Below, in pieces: positions 6,744 through 15,123 of a stretch of DNA of 39,388 nucleotides (positions within the stretch are counted from its first letter, which is position 1; each line of letters starts with the position of its first letter). Position numbers and translations under genes: made by a program. The notes below the pieces were generated by a model that was not told where the DNA came from, made no database searches, and saw only the letters and a list, made by a program, of their open reading frames with translations. This DNA is from Lawsonibacter sp. GTDB taxonomy: Bacteria; Bacillota; Clostridia; Oscillospirales; Oscillospiraceae. Location of the stretch: assembly GCA_022801435.1 (NCBI GenBank), contig JAAWSG010000018.1, positions 1-39,388 on the forward strand, given 5' to 3'.

Positions 6744-9155
6744 CTAGAAAAACAGCCCCCCGATCTGAAACACCAGCATAGACACGAGATAGGCGCAGCC
6801 CACCTGCCAGGCGATGGAGAACCAGGCCCATTTCCGGCTGTTCATTTCCTTAAACAGGGTGGAGACGGCGGCCACGCAGGGGACATAGAGCAGAATAAAC
6901 ACCAGCAGGGAGAAGGCGGACAGGGGGGAGAACCCGGTCATAGCGGCGGCGACCTCCCCACTGGCGGCGGTGAGGGAGAAGCCGTAGAACATGGACAGGG
7001 AGGAGACCACCATCTCCTTGGCCACCAGCCCGGTGAGCAGCGCCACAGCGGCCTGCCACTGTCCGAAGCCGCAGGGGGCGAAGAGGGGGGCGATCATGCC
7101 GCCCAGGGACCCCAGCATACTCTGGGCGGGGTCCTCCACCATGCGCAGGGAGAAGTCGAAGGATTGCAGCAGCCACAGCACCACCGACATGAGCAGGATG
7201 AGGGTCCCGGCCTTGATTAAAAAGCCCTTCACCTTCTGCCACACGTGGGTGAGCATGTTCCCCAGGGAGGGCAGCCGGTAGGGGGGGAGCTCCAGCACAA
7301 AGGGGGCGGGCTCCCCGGAGAAAAGAGTTTTTTTGAAAAACAGCCCGGACAGCACCCCCACAACCATACCGGTGACATAGAGCCCGAAGACCACCAGCCC
7401 CGCCCAGGGTCCGAAGAAGGCGGCGGAGAGGAGGCCGTAGACGGGGAGCTTGGCGGAGCAGGACATGAAGGGGATGAGGAGGATGGTCATGCGGCGGTCC
7501 TTTTCGTTCTCCATGGTCCTGGCCCCCATGATGGCGGGGACCGAGCAGCCAAAGCCCATGAGCATCGGAATAAAAGCCTTGCCGGACAGGCCGAAGCGGC
7601 GCAGGGCCCGGTCCATGATGAAGGCGGCCCGGGACATATAGCCAGAGTCCTCCAAAAAGGAGAGGAAGAGGAACAGCAGGGCGATCTGGGGCAGGAAGGT
7701 GAGCACGCCCCCCACCCCGGAGATGATGCCGTCACACACCAGGGAGATGAGCACGTGGGACACCCCCATGCGTTCCAGCGCCCTGGCCAGCCCGCTCCCC
7801 AGGGCGTCCATCCCCGTCCCCACCCCGTCAGAGAGCCGGGAGCCAAAGGGACCGAAGGTGACTACAAACATCAGGAGCATGGTACACAGGAACAGGGGGA
7901 TGGCCCAGACCCGGTGGGTGACCACCTTGTCGATCCGCTCGCTGAGGCTGAGGACCCCGGCACGGTCCCCCTTGACCACCGCCGCCTCCACCACCCGCTG
8001 GATGTACTGGTAGCGGCTGTCGGCGATGAGGGTCTCCCGGTCCCCCAGGTCGCTGGAGTTCTCATACTCCGCCACCAGAGCGTCCAGCCTCCCCTTGACC
8101 TCCCCGGGCAGGTCCAGAGCCCGCTCCACAATGGCGTCCCCCTCCAGCAGCTTGATGGCGGTCCAGTGGGCGGGGAGGCCGGCGGCGTAGGCGTAGTCGT
8201 GGAGCAGCTCCCCCATGCGGTGGTGGATGTCGTGGGTGTACTCGTCATACAGGTCGTCGGGCTCCACCGTGAAGCCCAGGTGCATCTGCCGGTGGGCGGT
8301 GTGGAGGAGCAGATCCAGCCCCTCCCCGGTGCGGGCGGTGATGGGGACCACCGGGATGCCCAGCTCCTTGGACAGTTTTTCTGTGTCGATCTGGTCCCCC
8401 CGCTTGGCCACCTCGTCCATGAAGTTGAGGGCCACCACCGTGGGGCGCTCCAGCTCCAGCAGCTGGATGGTGAGGTAGAGGTTGCGCTCCAGATTGGTGG
8501 CGTCCACAATGTCGATGATGCAGTCCGGGGCCTCGCCGATGATAAAATCCCGGGACACGATCTCCTCCATGGAGTAGGGGGACAGGGAGTAGATGCCGGG
8601 CAGGTCCACCACCGTGAGGGTCTTGTCTCCCAGCTGGGCGGAGCCCTCCTTCTTCTCCACCGTGACCCCGGGCCAGTTGCCCACATACTGGTTGGAGCCG
8701 GTGAGGGCGTTGAAGAGGGTGGTCTTGCCGCAGTTGGGGTTGCCTGCCAGGGCGACGCGCATGGGCCGGCTGTCGTGGGCGGAGGGGTCGTAGCCCCGGC
8801 CATGGACCGCCAGCTCATGCGCGTGGTCGGCCAGCTGACGGCGGGCGGTCTCCGGGTCGGGGGCGCGGCGGGTCATGGCGGCCCGGGCGGTGTGCGCGGT
8901 GCGCTGGGGCTGGCCCATGACGATCTGGGCGGCGTCCTCCCGGCGCAGGGACAGCTCATACCCCCGGAGGCCCACCTCCAGAGGGTCCCCCAAGGGGGCG
9001 ATCTTGTGGACCTTCACCCGGGTTCCCGGGGTGAGGCCCATATCCACCAGCCGCCGCTTCACCGCCCCCGACTGGCTGCCCACCGACAAAATGGTCCCGC
9101 TCTGCCCGGGGGCCAGGTCGTTGAGGGTGGTCCTTCTGTTTTCGTGTTTGTCCAA
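6744..9155 (-). CDS. feoB: Ferrous iron transporter, FeoA-FeoB fusion
   Basis: The 803-residue protein imports Fe(II) across the inner membrane. Residues 10-80 are a FeoA SH3-like domain (TTLNDLAPGQSGTIL, then VKRRLVDMGLTPGTRVKV). The FeoB G domain follows: G1 GNPNCGKT (138-145), GVTVEKKEG, G3 DLPG (184-187) and G4 NFMD (244-247). After it comes the helical permease with GFGCSVPAIMGARTMEN and LSFLEDSGYMSRAAFIMD. Separate feoA genes are the rule, so the single chain is notable. No ATG with a ribosome site fits; TTG 9155 follows AAGGAAGGGG and starts just before the FeoA domain. An upstream in-frame ATG at 9362 would cover the promoters and is rejected. It is divergent from spoIIE. Confidence 0.95.
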   Translation of the reverse strand: MDKHENRRTTLNDLAPGQSGTILSVGSQSGAVKRRLVDMGLTPGTRVKVHKIAPLGDPLEVGLRGYELSLRREDAAQIVMGQPQRTAHTARAAMTRRAPDPETARRQLADHAHELAVHGRGYDPSAHDSRPMRVALAGNPNCGKTTLFNALTGSNQYVGNWPGVTVEKKEGSAQLGDKTLTVVDLPGIYSLSPYSMEEIVSRDFIIGEAPDCIIDIVDATNLERNLYLTIQLLELERPTVVALNFMDEVAKRGDQIDTEKLSKELGIPVVPITARTGEGLDLLLHTAHRQMHLGFTVEPDDLYDEYTHDIHHRMGELLHDYAYAAGLPAHWTAIKLLEGDAIVERALDLPGEVKGRLDALVAEYENSSDLGDRETLIADSRYQYIQRVVEAAVVKGDRAGVLSLSERIDKVVTHRVWAIPLFLCTMLLMFVVTFGPFGSRLSDGVGTGMDALGSGLARALERMGVSHVLISLVCDGIISGVGGVLTFLPQIALLFLFLSFLEDSGYMSRAAFIMDRALRRFGLSGKAFIPMLMGFGCSVPAIMGARTMENEKDRRMTILLIPFMSCSAKLPVYGLLSAAFFGPWAGLVVFGLYVTGMVVGVLSGLFFKKTLFSGEPAPFVLELPPYRLPSLGNMLTHVWQKVKGFLIKAGTLILLMSVVLWLLQSFDFSLRMVEDPAQSMLGSLGGMIAPLFAPCGFGQWQAAVALLTGLVAKEMVVSSLSMFYGFSLTAASGEVAAAMTGFSPLSAFSLLVFILLYVPCVAAVSTLFKEMNSRKWAWFSIAWQVGCAYLVSMLVFQIGGLFF

Positions 9156-9198
9156 GTAAAAAACCCCTTCCTTCTCCGGCGGATATATGCTGAGCACT

Positions 9199-9227
9199 AT
9201 TGTAATCATCTGGAAGCGGTTTTGCAA
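9199..9227 (-). promoter_or_regulatory. Promoter of feoAB
   Basis: Minus-strand -35 TTGCAA (9222-9227) and -10 TACAAT (9199-9204), spacer 17, 45 bases before TTG 9155. This supports the short TTG start. No clear Fur box was identified. Confidence 0.72.
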
Positions 9228-9313
9228 GAGGCAGGGCGCATTTTCCCCGTTTCTTCCGGCACAAAACCGGCCTGGAGCGGGAGTCTGGCAATAAAAAGAG
9301 CGGTCCCGCCGCT

Positions 9314-9347
9314 TTCGACGCATAATTTCCAGAAACTGGAATATAAT
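9314..9347 (+). promoter_or_regulatory. spoIIE promoter, Spo0A-type long spacer candidate
   Basis: -10 TATAAT (9342-9347) with TTCGAC (9314-9319) 22 bases before it. B. subtilis spoIIG and spoIIE are Spo0A-activated sigma-A promoters with spacers longer than normal, and TTCGAC matches six bases of a reversed 0A box. A perfect dyad TTCCAG-AAA-CTGGAA (9327-9341) lies inside the spacer. Confidence 0.5.
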
Positions 9348-9379
9348 GGGGGCCACATTCACGCGAGGAGGGGTCTGGC

Positions 9380-11731
9380 ATGACAGCCAAACAGACGATT
9401 TACACCAAACTGACCAAGCTCCGGCAGAAGTCGGACCGCAGAGAGCAGGTAAAAATCTCCGCCTCCGCCCTGCTGCTGTGGGCGGAGGCGGGCATCCACC
9501 TGCTGCTGGCGGCAGTGCTGGCCGGAGCGGTCATCTTTGACGGGCGGGCGCCCTTTGCGGTGGCGCTGGTGGGGGCGGCCGGCTCGGGGCTGTGCGGGGC
9601 GGGGGCGCTGGTGGGGGGATGCTTTGGCTATTTCGCCACCCTGGAGCTGTCCGCCGCTCTGCGGTACACCTCCTGCGCCATCCTGACCTTTGCGGTGGCC
9701 TTCGCCTTCTACGACTGGAAGCCGCTGCACCGGCCCTGGGTGATGCCCCTGGTGGCGGGGAGCTTTGGCGGCTTCACCGGGCTGATTCTCCTCTCCCACG
9801 ACGGGCGGCGGGGGGAGGAGGGGGTCTACCTCCTGCTGGAGTCCGTGCTGATGGCGGCCTGCGTCTGGGCATTCCAGCGGGCGCTGGCTCCGGCGGGCCG
9901 GCGGGAGCGTCAGCCCGTCTCCGCCGCCCGCCGCGGCGGGATGCTGGTCCTGGCCTGCGCCTGTCTGACCGCCCTGGCCCCTCTGGAGGCGGGCGGGGTC
10001 TCTCTGGGCCGGGTGCTGGCCCTGGCGGGGGTGCTGCTGTGCGCCTGGCAGGGCGGGTGCGCCGCCGGAGCGGTGGTGGGGATCGGGGCCGGTCTGGCCA
10101 TGGACCTGGCCGTCCCGGAGATCACCCTGTACACCATGGCCTACGCCCTCACCGGGCTGGTCACGGGGCTGTGCCGGGGCCGGAGCCGCCTGGTGGGGGG
10201 ACTGGCCGGCGGGCTGGCGGCGGGGTCGGCGGTGCTGGGGGCGCTGGAGCAGGGCCTGCCGCTGGGGGCGCTGTATGAGGTGGTGCTGGCCTGCCTCCTC
10301 CTGCTGGCCGTGCCGGGGAGGGCGGTGCGCAGGCTGGCGGTGTGGCTCACCCCCGACCAGTCCAGCACGGCGGACCCCCGGGCCCAGCGCCTGGTCCAGA
10401 GCCGCCTGGAGCACACCGCCCAGGCCTTCCACACCCTGTATGACGCCCTGCGCTCCGCCTTCCGGCCCCCGGAGAACGACAACGACACCGCCGCCGTCTA
10501 TGACCGGACGGCCAGCCGGGTGTGCCGGAGCTGTTCCCTGCGGGACCGGTGCTGGAAGCAGGACTACAACACCACCTTCAACGCCCTGAACGACGCCACC
10601 GCCGCCATGGTGGACCGGGGGAGGGCGGAGAGCGGGGATTTTCCCAAATATTTCGCCGACCGGTGCATCCACTTCCCCCTCTTCCTGCGCACGGTGAACG
10701 AGGAGCTCACCGCCCTGTTCTACCGCCGCCAGTACGCCGCCCGGGTCCGGGAGAACCGGGCCGCAGTGTGCCGGCAGTACGCCCAGCTGTCTGATCTTCT
10801 GGGCTCCGCCGCCGCCGAGCTGGGCCGGGAGCTCACCCCCGACCCCGCCGGGGACCGCCGCCTGCGTCAGCGTCTGGCGGAGCTGGGGGTCAAGAGCCGG
10901 GGGGCGGTGTTCCGGGACGGGCGGGGTCTGGTCCGGGTGGAGGCGGAGGGCCCGGACTGCGGGGAGCTGGCCCGTCCCAGCCGGGTACAGGACCTGTCCC
11001 GTGCCCTGGGAATCCCCCTCCGGGTGGAGGAGGAGGGGGAGCACACCCTGTCCCTCCTCCAGCTGGAGCCGCTGATGGCCCTGGCCGGGGTGGCCGCCAA
11101 AAAGAAGAACGGGGAGACGGTCAGCGGGGACGCGGGGACCTATTTCAAACGGCCGGACGGCAAGCTCTACCTGCTGCTGTGCGACGGCATGGGCAGCGGT
11201 CCCGAGGCCAACCGGGAGAGCTCCCTGGCGGTGCGCCTGCTGGAGCAGCTGCTTCAGGCGGGGGTGGAGACCCGGCACGCCCTGACCACCCTGGCCTCCG
11301 CTCTGGCCCTCCGGGGGGAGGAGACAGGGGGCTTTACCACGGTGGACCTGCTCCAGATTGATCTGTTCTCCGGCGAGGGGGAGCTGTTCAAGCTGGGAGC
11401 CGCCCCCACCTATGTGAAGAAGGGGACAAGCGTGCAGCGGCTTTCAGGCAGCTCCCTCCCCGCCGGCCTGTCCGCCTTCGGCCAGGAGGAGCCCCCCCTG
11501 GACCACTTCTCCCTGCGTCTGGCCCCCGGGGACTGCGTGCTGATGATCAGCGACGGGGTGTGCGGCGGAGAGGAGGACGGCTGGCTTCGGGAGCGGCTTG
11601 CCGGCTTTGACGGGGGCAGCCCCAAGGACCTGGCCCGGGAGCTGGTCACCAACAGCCCCCAACAGGCCACCGACGACCGTACCGCCCTGGTGGTCCGGGT
11701 GGAGCGGAGAGAGGCGCAGAGGGACGCTTGA
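9380..11731 (+). CDS. spoIIE: Stage II sporulation protein E, membrane PP2C phosphatase
   Basis: The 783-residue protein dephosphorylates SpoIIAA to release sigma-F in the forespore and takes part in polar septation. The first roughly 310 residues are a run of hydrophobic segments (the ten-helix membrane region of the family). A central regulatory region contains a cysteine cluster CRSCSLRDRCW. The C-terminal PP2C domain has LLCDGMGSGPEA with metal ligand Asp602, MISDGVCGG with Asp725, and the final ATDDRTALVV motif. The cysteine group in the linker is common in clostridial forms. ATG 9380 follows GAGGAGGGG. Length is slightly under the B. subtilis protein. Its presence indicates an endospore former. 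Confidence 0.96.
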   Translation: MTAKQTIYTKLTKLRQKSDRREQVKISASALLLWAEAGIHLLLAAVLAGAVIFDGRAPFAVALVGAAGSGLCGAGALVGGCFGYFATLELSAALRYTSCAILTFAVAFAFYDWKPLHRPWVMPLVAGSFGGFTGLILLSHDGRRGEEGVYLLLESVLMAACVWAFQRALAPAGRRERQPVSAARRGGMLVLACACLTALAPLEAGGVSLGRVLALAGVLLCAWQGGCAAGAVVGIGAGLAMDLAVPEITLYTMAYALTGLVTGLCRGRSRLVGGLAGGLAAGSAVLGALEQGLPLGALYEVVLACLLLLAVPGRAVRRLAVWLTPDQSSTADPRAQRLVQSRLEHTAQAFHTLYDALRSAFRPPENDNDTAAVYDRTASRVCRSCSLRDRCWKQDYNTTFNALNDATAAMVDRGRAESGDFPKYFADRCIHFPLFLRTVNEELTALFYRRQYAARVRENRAAVCRQYAQLSDLLGSAAAELGRELTPDPAGDRRLRQRLAELGVKSRGAVFRDGRGLVRVEAEGPDCGELARPSRVQDLSRALGIPLRVEEEGEHTLSLLQLEPLMALAGVAAKKKNGETVSGDAGTYFKRPDGKLYLLLCDGMGSGPEANRESSLAVRLLEQLLQAGVETRHALTTLASALALRGEETGGFTTVDLLQIDLFSGEGELFKLGAAPTYVKKGTSVQRLSGSSLPAGLSAFGQEEPPLDHFSLRLAPGDCVLMISDGVCGGEEDGWLRERLAGFDGGSPKDLARELVTNSPQQATDDRTALVVRVERREAQRDA

Positions 11732-11768
11732 GTATCCCGGAATAGAGAGCATCTCCCATATGCTGTGC

Positions 11769-11794
11769 GCCCGCTGACCGCGGGCTGTTTTTTT
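11769..11794 (+). terminator. Intrinsic terminator after spoIIE
   Basis: GCCCGC (11769-11774), loop TGACC, GCGGGC (11780-11785), then TG and seven T. Confidence 0.85.
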
Positions 11795-11849
11795 GTACAA
11801 TTCCGGAAGCGGACACGTCTAGAGCGGCATCGCGGCGCGGAGTCTGGAT

Positions 11850-11902
11850 ATAAAATAGAAAGCCCCCGTCCCTGAACCAGAGATCCGGTCAGGGGCGGGG
11901 GC
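11850..11902 (-). terminator. Terminator after the 11932 minus-strand gene
   Basis: GCCCCCGTCCCTGA (11862-11875) with TCAGGGGCGGGGGC (11889-11902), 14 bp with one G-U pair. On the minus strand it is followed by TTTCTATTTTAT. Confidence 0.82.
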
Positions 11903-11931
11903 AGTGCGCTGTGGGGGGAGTGTCAAGCTTG

Positions 11932-12327
11932 CTAGGACTGTGGAACATCCCCGCTCCGGAATATGACGCAGGCGAAATGGAGCGCAATATAGGGGAATGC
12001 AGCTGCGGCGAATAGTTTCATCATTAAGATGGGGGGCACCCAATCGAACACAATACCAGCGAATGTGCCCACAAGGAAGAGAAGTAAAAAGCCTAAATAG
12101 AAATCAATTACCTTGGTCAGTTTTTTGATCAAAGCAGTTTTCGTGTCCCGCTTTGCCCAGCGCTCAACAAATTCCAGCGGAAAGGTCATTCCAATGGTCA
12201 GGAAAAGAAACTCCAGTACTGATGGCTCATAAATGCCGTTGAGCAGGAGGGGAAGAAACGAGAGGGCGCTGAACAAGCATAAGCCAGCAGGAAGAATGCG
12301 GGATGAAATATGATTCCAGAATGCCAA
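11932..12327 (-). CDS. Hypothetical four-helix membrane protein
   Basis: I do not recognise the family. The protein (131 residues from TTG 12327) shows about four hydrophobic stretches: ALAFWNHISSRILPAGLCLF, EFLFLTIGMTFPLEF, FYLGFLLLFLVGTFAGIVF and FAAAAFPYIALHFACVIF. A basic loop (ERWAKRDTKTALIKKLTKV) separates the second and third. TTG 12327 follows GGAGGT by seven bases and is preferred; an ATG ten codons upstream (12357) has no ribosome site and is the alternative. Base composition is more AT-rich than the neighbours, which hints at separate origin. It is monocistronic, with a terminator downstream and a 10-bp perfect dyad about 55 bases upstream of the 12357 ATG. Confidence 0.65.
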   Translation of the reverse strand: MAFWNHISSRILPAGLCLFSALSFLPLLLNGIYEPSVLEFLFLTIGMTFPLEFVERWAKRDTKTALIKKLTKVIDFYLGFLLLFLVGTFAGIVFDWVPPILMMKLFAAAAFPYIALHFACVIFRSGDVPQS

Positions 12328-12410
12328 TGCGGTTACCTCCAGTGCAACCAGAATCATCTATTTGTGGGTTGAATATTCAAAAGTATTATGTAATGTACCA
12401 TCTGCTTTAT

Positions 12411-12438
12411 ACAACCTATACCCCAAAATATAGGTTGT
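12411..12438. promoter_or_regulatory. Perfect 10-bp inverted repeat, operator candidate
   Basis: ACAACCTATA (12411-12420), 8-base centre CCCCAAAA, TATAGGTTGT (12429-12438). There is no T-run on either side, so it is not a terminator. It lies in the upstream region of the minus-strand membrane protein gene. The regulator is unknown. Confidence 0.6.
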
Positions 12439-12595
12439 GGATATGGCAACTCGATAAGGAAAGCTTTCTGTGCCATTATATTATTATATAAAATCACGAA
12501 TGTCAATAGGAAAAATGAAAATATTTCAAAAAAGATTAGTGGATATAAAATATATATATTGTGTGGGCTGGACAGAGGGGATTTTTTCTTACGGC

Positions 12596-12683
12596 GGTTT
12601 CTCTGGTACGGTCCAGGCGTGCGTATGCAGGGACACGACTTGTCGTGTCCGCGGTCATCGCGCCCCTGGAAGGAGGAGAAACC
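12596..12683. repeat. 88-base nested inverted repeat with 20-base core palindrome
   Basis: Three perfectly nested arm pairs: GGTTTCTC (12596-12603) with GAGAAACC (12676-12683); TCCAGG (12612-12617) with CCTGGA (12665-12670); GGACACGAC (12631-12639) with GTCGTGTCC (12642-12650) around TT. The core recurs at 18773-18790. It is either a palindromic dispersed element or a structured RNA upstream of the Asp23-like promoter. Confidence 0.65.
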
Positions 12684-12723
12684 AGATTTTACGAGACGGG
12701 CACGGAGAACGGTCAATTTGGGC

Positions 12724-12752
12724 TTGTATTTTCCGACGAAATCGAATACAAT
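12724..12752 (+). promoter_or_regulatory. Promoter of the Asp23-like/fakA-like operon
   Basis: -35 TTGTAT (12724-12729) and -10 TACAAT (12747-12752), spacer 17, about 50 bases before the ATG at 12805. Confidence 0.7.
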
Positions 12753-12804
12753 AGGGACAGAATCAAAAACGCTTCGATCCTCATGGAAAGGGAGGTAAGG
12801 ACCC

Positions 12805-13152
12805 ATGAAACTGGAAACAGAATTGGGCGAGATCCGCATCAGCAGCGACGTATTTACCACCGTCACCGGAAGCGCGGCCACCAACTGCTACGGGGTGAAG
12901 GGGATGGCGGTGCGCTCCACCACCGACGGGCTGGTCCATCTGCTCAAGCGGGAGTCCATGGCCAAGGGAGTCAAGGTGTACTACAACGAGGACGGGACCG
13001 TCTCCATTGAGCTGCACATCATTGTGGAGAACGGGGTCAACCTGATGGCGGTCTGCCGCTCCATTATGGGGGAGGTCCGCTACGTGGTCAGCAAGACCAC
13101 AGGGGTGGAGGTTGCCTCGGTGGATGTGTGCGTGGACTCTATGCGATTCTAA
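12805..13152 (+). CDS. Asp23/Gls24 (DUF322) family protein, YloU-like
   Basis: The 115-residue cytosolic protein belongs to the Asp23/Gls24 family, small envelope-stress or cell-wall-associated proteins of Gram-positives. The pattern ELGEIRISSDVFTTVTGSAA, then YNEDGTVSIELHIIVENGVN and MGEVRYVVSKTTGVEVASVD, matches the family's beta-alpha core and the conserved VxVxxV ending. There is no signal peptide and no membrane anchor. ATG 12805 follows GGGAGGT. It lies 27 bases before the DAK2-domain gene, the same pairing as B. subtilis yloU-yloV, which supports both calls. The molecular role of YloU-type proteins remains poorly defined. Confidence 0.9.
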   Translation: MKLETELGEIRISSDVFTTVTGSAATNCYGVKGMAVRSTTDGLVHLLKRESMAKGVKVYYNEDGTVSIELHIIVENGVNLMAVCRSIMGEVRYVVSKTTGVEVASVDVCVDSMRF

Positions 13153-13179
13153 CCATTCGTAGAAAGGATTTTGCCGACT

Positions 13180-14856
13180 ATGGTACACAATATCGACGCG
13201 GCGGCCTTCCAGCGGATGGTTATCCACGCCCACGCCGCCATTTTTGCCCAGATGCAGCCCATCAACGACCTGAACGTCTTCCCCGTGCCCGACGGCGACA
13301 CCGGGACCAACATGACCCTGACCATCGGGGCGGCGGCGCAGGAGATGAAGAAGAACCGCTATGACACCGTGGGCCAGGCGGCGCAGGGTGCGGCCTCCGC
13401 GCTGCTGCGGGGGGCCCGGGGAAACTCGGGCGTCATCCTGTCCCTGCTGTTCCGCGGTCTGTCCAAGGCCATCAAGGACAAGGAGACCATGGACGGACGG
13501 GACTTTGCCCTGGCGCTGGACTTCGGGGTGGCCGCCGCCTATAAAGCGGTGATGAAGCCCGCCGAGGGGACCATCCTTACCGTCTCCCGCCTGTCCGCCG
13601 CCCGGGCCGCCGGCTGCGCCAGGGAGGACAGCGATCTGGAGAGCGTCCTGGCCGCCGCCATCGAGGAGGGCCGCATCGCCCTGGCCGACACCATCAACCA
13701 GAACCCGGTGCTGAAAAAGGCGGGGGTGGTGGACGCCGGCGGCAAGGGATTTCTGGTCATCCTCCAGGGGATGCTGGATGAGCTCCAGGGCCTGCCCATG
13801 CCCGAGACCCAGGAGGAGGACGCCTCCAGTGAGCGGGCCGACTTCGGAGCCCTGTCCCCCGAGGAGATCACCTTCGCCTTCGACACCGTCTTCATCGTGC
13901 GCAAAAACCGGCCCGATGTGGACCTGGAGCCCTTCCGCAAGTATTTGAACTCCATCGGGGACAGCCTGGTCATCGGGGAGGACGACGGGGCCTTCAAGGT
14001 CCACGTCCACACCAACACCCCCGGGGACGCCTTGAACGAGGGGCAGAAGTACGGGGTGCTGGAGCTGGCCAAGATTGAGAATATGCGTACCCAGGCGGAG
14101 GACCTGGCCGCCGGACGGCACGTGCAGAGCACCGACGACCTGGAGGCGGTGGAGGCCGGGCTGGAGGGTGCGCCCCCGGCCAAGGCGGCCCCGGAGAAGA
14201 GGTTCGGCTACGTGGCGGTGTGCGCCGGCGCGGGGCTGGAGGCGGTGTTCCGGGACCTGGGGGTGGACGGCATTGTGGGGGGCGGTCAGACCATGAATCC
14301 CTCCACCCAGGACATCCTCAGGGCCATCGAGGCCACCCCCGCCCAGACGGTCTATGTACTGCCCAACAACAAGAACATCATCATGGCCGCCCAGCAGACC
14401 ATCCCCCTGTGTGAAGACAAAAAGGTGGTGGTCCTGCCCACCAAGACCGTGCCCCAGGGGATTTCCGCCATGCTGTGCGCCGACCCGGAGGCGGAGGAGG
14501 AGGCCAACACCGCCGCCATGACCGGAGGCTTTTCCAATGTGCGCACCAGCGAGATCACCTACGCCGCCCGGGACTCGGATTTCGGGGGCTTCGCCATCCG
14601 GCAGGGGGACTACCTGGCCCTGGAGGAGCACCAGCTCTTCGGCACGGACCAGGACCTCACCGCCCTGCTGGAGCGTCTGGCCCGGTCGGACAGCCACCAG
14701 GAGGCGGAGTTCATCTCCATCTTCTACGGGGAGGACGTGGAGGAGGAGCAGGCCCGCCAGGCGGAGGAGATCTTTGTTGCGGCCTGCCCCAACGCGGAGG
14801 TCACCCTGCTCCCCGGGGGACAGCCGGTGTACTACTACATGATCTCCGCGGAGTAG
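13180..14856 (+). CDS. fakA: DAK2-domain fatty acid kinase catalytic subunit-like (FakA/YloV)
   Basis: The 558-residue protein is the FakA/YloV type: an N-terminal dihydroxyacetone-kinase-like ATP domain (FPVPDGDTGTNMTLT with Asp38, Asp40 and Asn44 for metal and nucleotide), GARGNSGVILS, then a middle domain (GDSLVIGEDDGAFKVHVHTN) and a C-terminal DegV-like region (NPSTQDILRAIEATPAQTVYVLPNNKN). In S. aureus FakA phosphorylates fatty acids bound by FakB. No fakB/degV gene is in the window. ATG 13180 is 11 bases after GAAAGGA; a TTG at 13171 in the same frame is too close to that site. It is co-transcribed with the Asp23-like gene and ends at a strong terminator. Confidence 0.9.
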   Translation: MVHNIDAAAFQRMVIHAHAAIFAQMQPINDLNVFPVPDGDTGTNMTLTIGAAAQEMKKNRYDTVGQAAQGAASALLRGARGNSGVILSLLFRGLSKAIKDKETMDGRDFALALDFGVAAAYKAVMKPAEGTILTVSRLSAARAAGCAREDSDLESVLAAAIEEGRIALADTINQNPVLKKAGVVDAGGKGFLVILQGMLDELQGLPMPETQEEDASSERADFGALSPEEITFAFDTVFIVRKNRPDVDLEPFRKYLNSIGDSLVIGEDDGAFKVHVHTNTPGDALNEGQKYGVLELAKIENMRTQAEDLAAGRHVQSTDDLEAVEAGLEGAPPAKAAPEKRFGYVAVCAGAGLEAVFRDLGVDGIVGGGQTMNPSTQDILRAIEATPAQTVYVLPNNKNIIMAAQQTIPLCEDKKVVVLPTKTVPQGISAMLCADPEAEEEANTAAMTGGFSNVRTSEITYAARDSDFGGFAIRQGDYLALEEHQLFGTDQDLTALLERLARSDSHQEAEFISIFYGEDVEEEQARQAEEIFVAACPNAEVTLLPGGQPVYYYMISAE

Positions 14857-14885
14857 CGGGAAGGCCCCTATCCCAGAGGCATATG

Positions 14886-14924
14886 GCGCTCCGGACAAAA
14901 AATGGTCCGGGGCGCTGTTTTTTT
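14886..14924 (+). terminator. Intrinsic terminator after the fakA-like gene
   Basis: GCGCTCCGGAC (14886-14896) with GTCCGGGGCGC (14905-14915), one wobble pair, then TG and seven T. Confidence 0.9.
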
Positions 14925-15011
14925 CTTGACATTCCCCCTGGTGGAGGGTGTACAGTGGCTCCAGCCTCTTCCGCTTCCGGAAAAAATTTAATGAAATTTT
15001 TAAGTTTTCTT

Positions 15012-15041
15012 TTGAGAAATGTAAGGATCATCCGCTACAAT
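15012..15041 (+). promoter_or_regulatory. Promoter of the efflux operon
   Basis: -35 TTGAGA (15012-15017) and -10 TACAAT (15036-15041), spacer 18. A further TTGACA at 14926-14931 with TACAGT at 14951 has spacer 19 and is a weaker alternative. Confidence 0.62.
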
Positions 15042-15123
15042 ACAGTTCACGGAAGACAGCCGGAACACCGAAGAGACAAGGGGATCCCCCCTTCAGGCAA
15101 ACCACAAGGTAAGGAGAATGACC

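Larger units (their letters stand above)
12358..12804. other. 447-base non-coding, AT-rich to structured spacer
   Basis: Between the divergent 11932 gene and the Asp23-like gene. From 12358 to 12560 it is AT-rich and holds a perfect dyad (12411-12438). From 12596 to 12683 it holds a nested inverted repeat. From 12724 it holds the promoter of the Asp23-like gene. In 12440-12595 I see no gene or further structure. Open frames crossing it lack ribosome sites and family character. Confidence 0.6.

Noticed and set aside
7245-9383. A 712-codon open frame opposite feoAB
   Set aside because: Antisense shadow of FeoB; low-complexity Gly/Gln/Val/His composition and no ribosome site.
12354-12884. A 176-codon minus-strand frame in the 12358-12804 spacer
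   Set aside because: It crosses the nested inverted repeat and the Asp23-like promoter, has no ribosome site and no family features.
12781-14898. A long minus-strand frame opposite the Asp23-like and fakA-like genes
   Set aside because: Composition is that of a GC-rich antisense frame; the plus-strand proteins match known families throughout.
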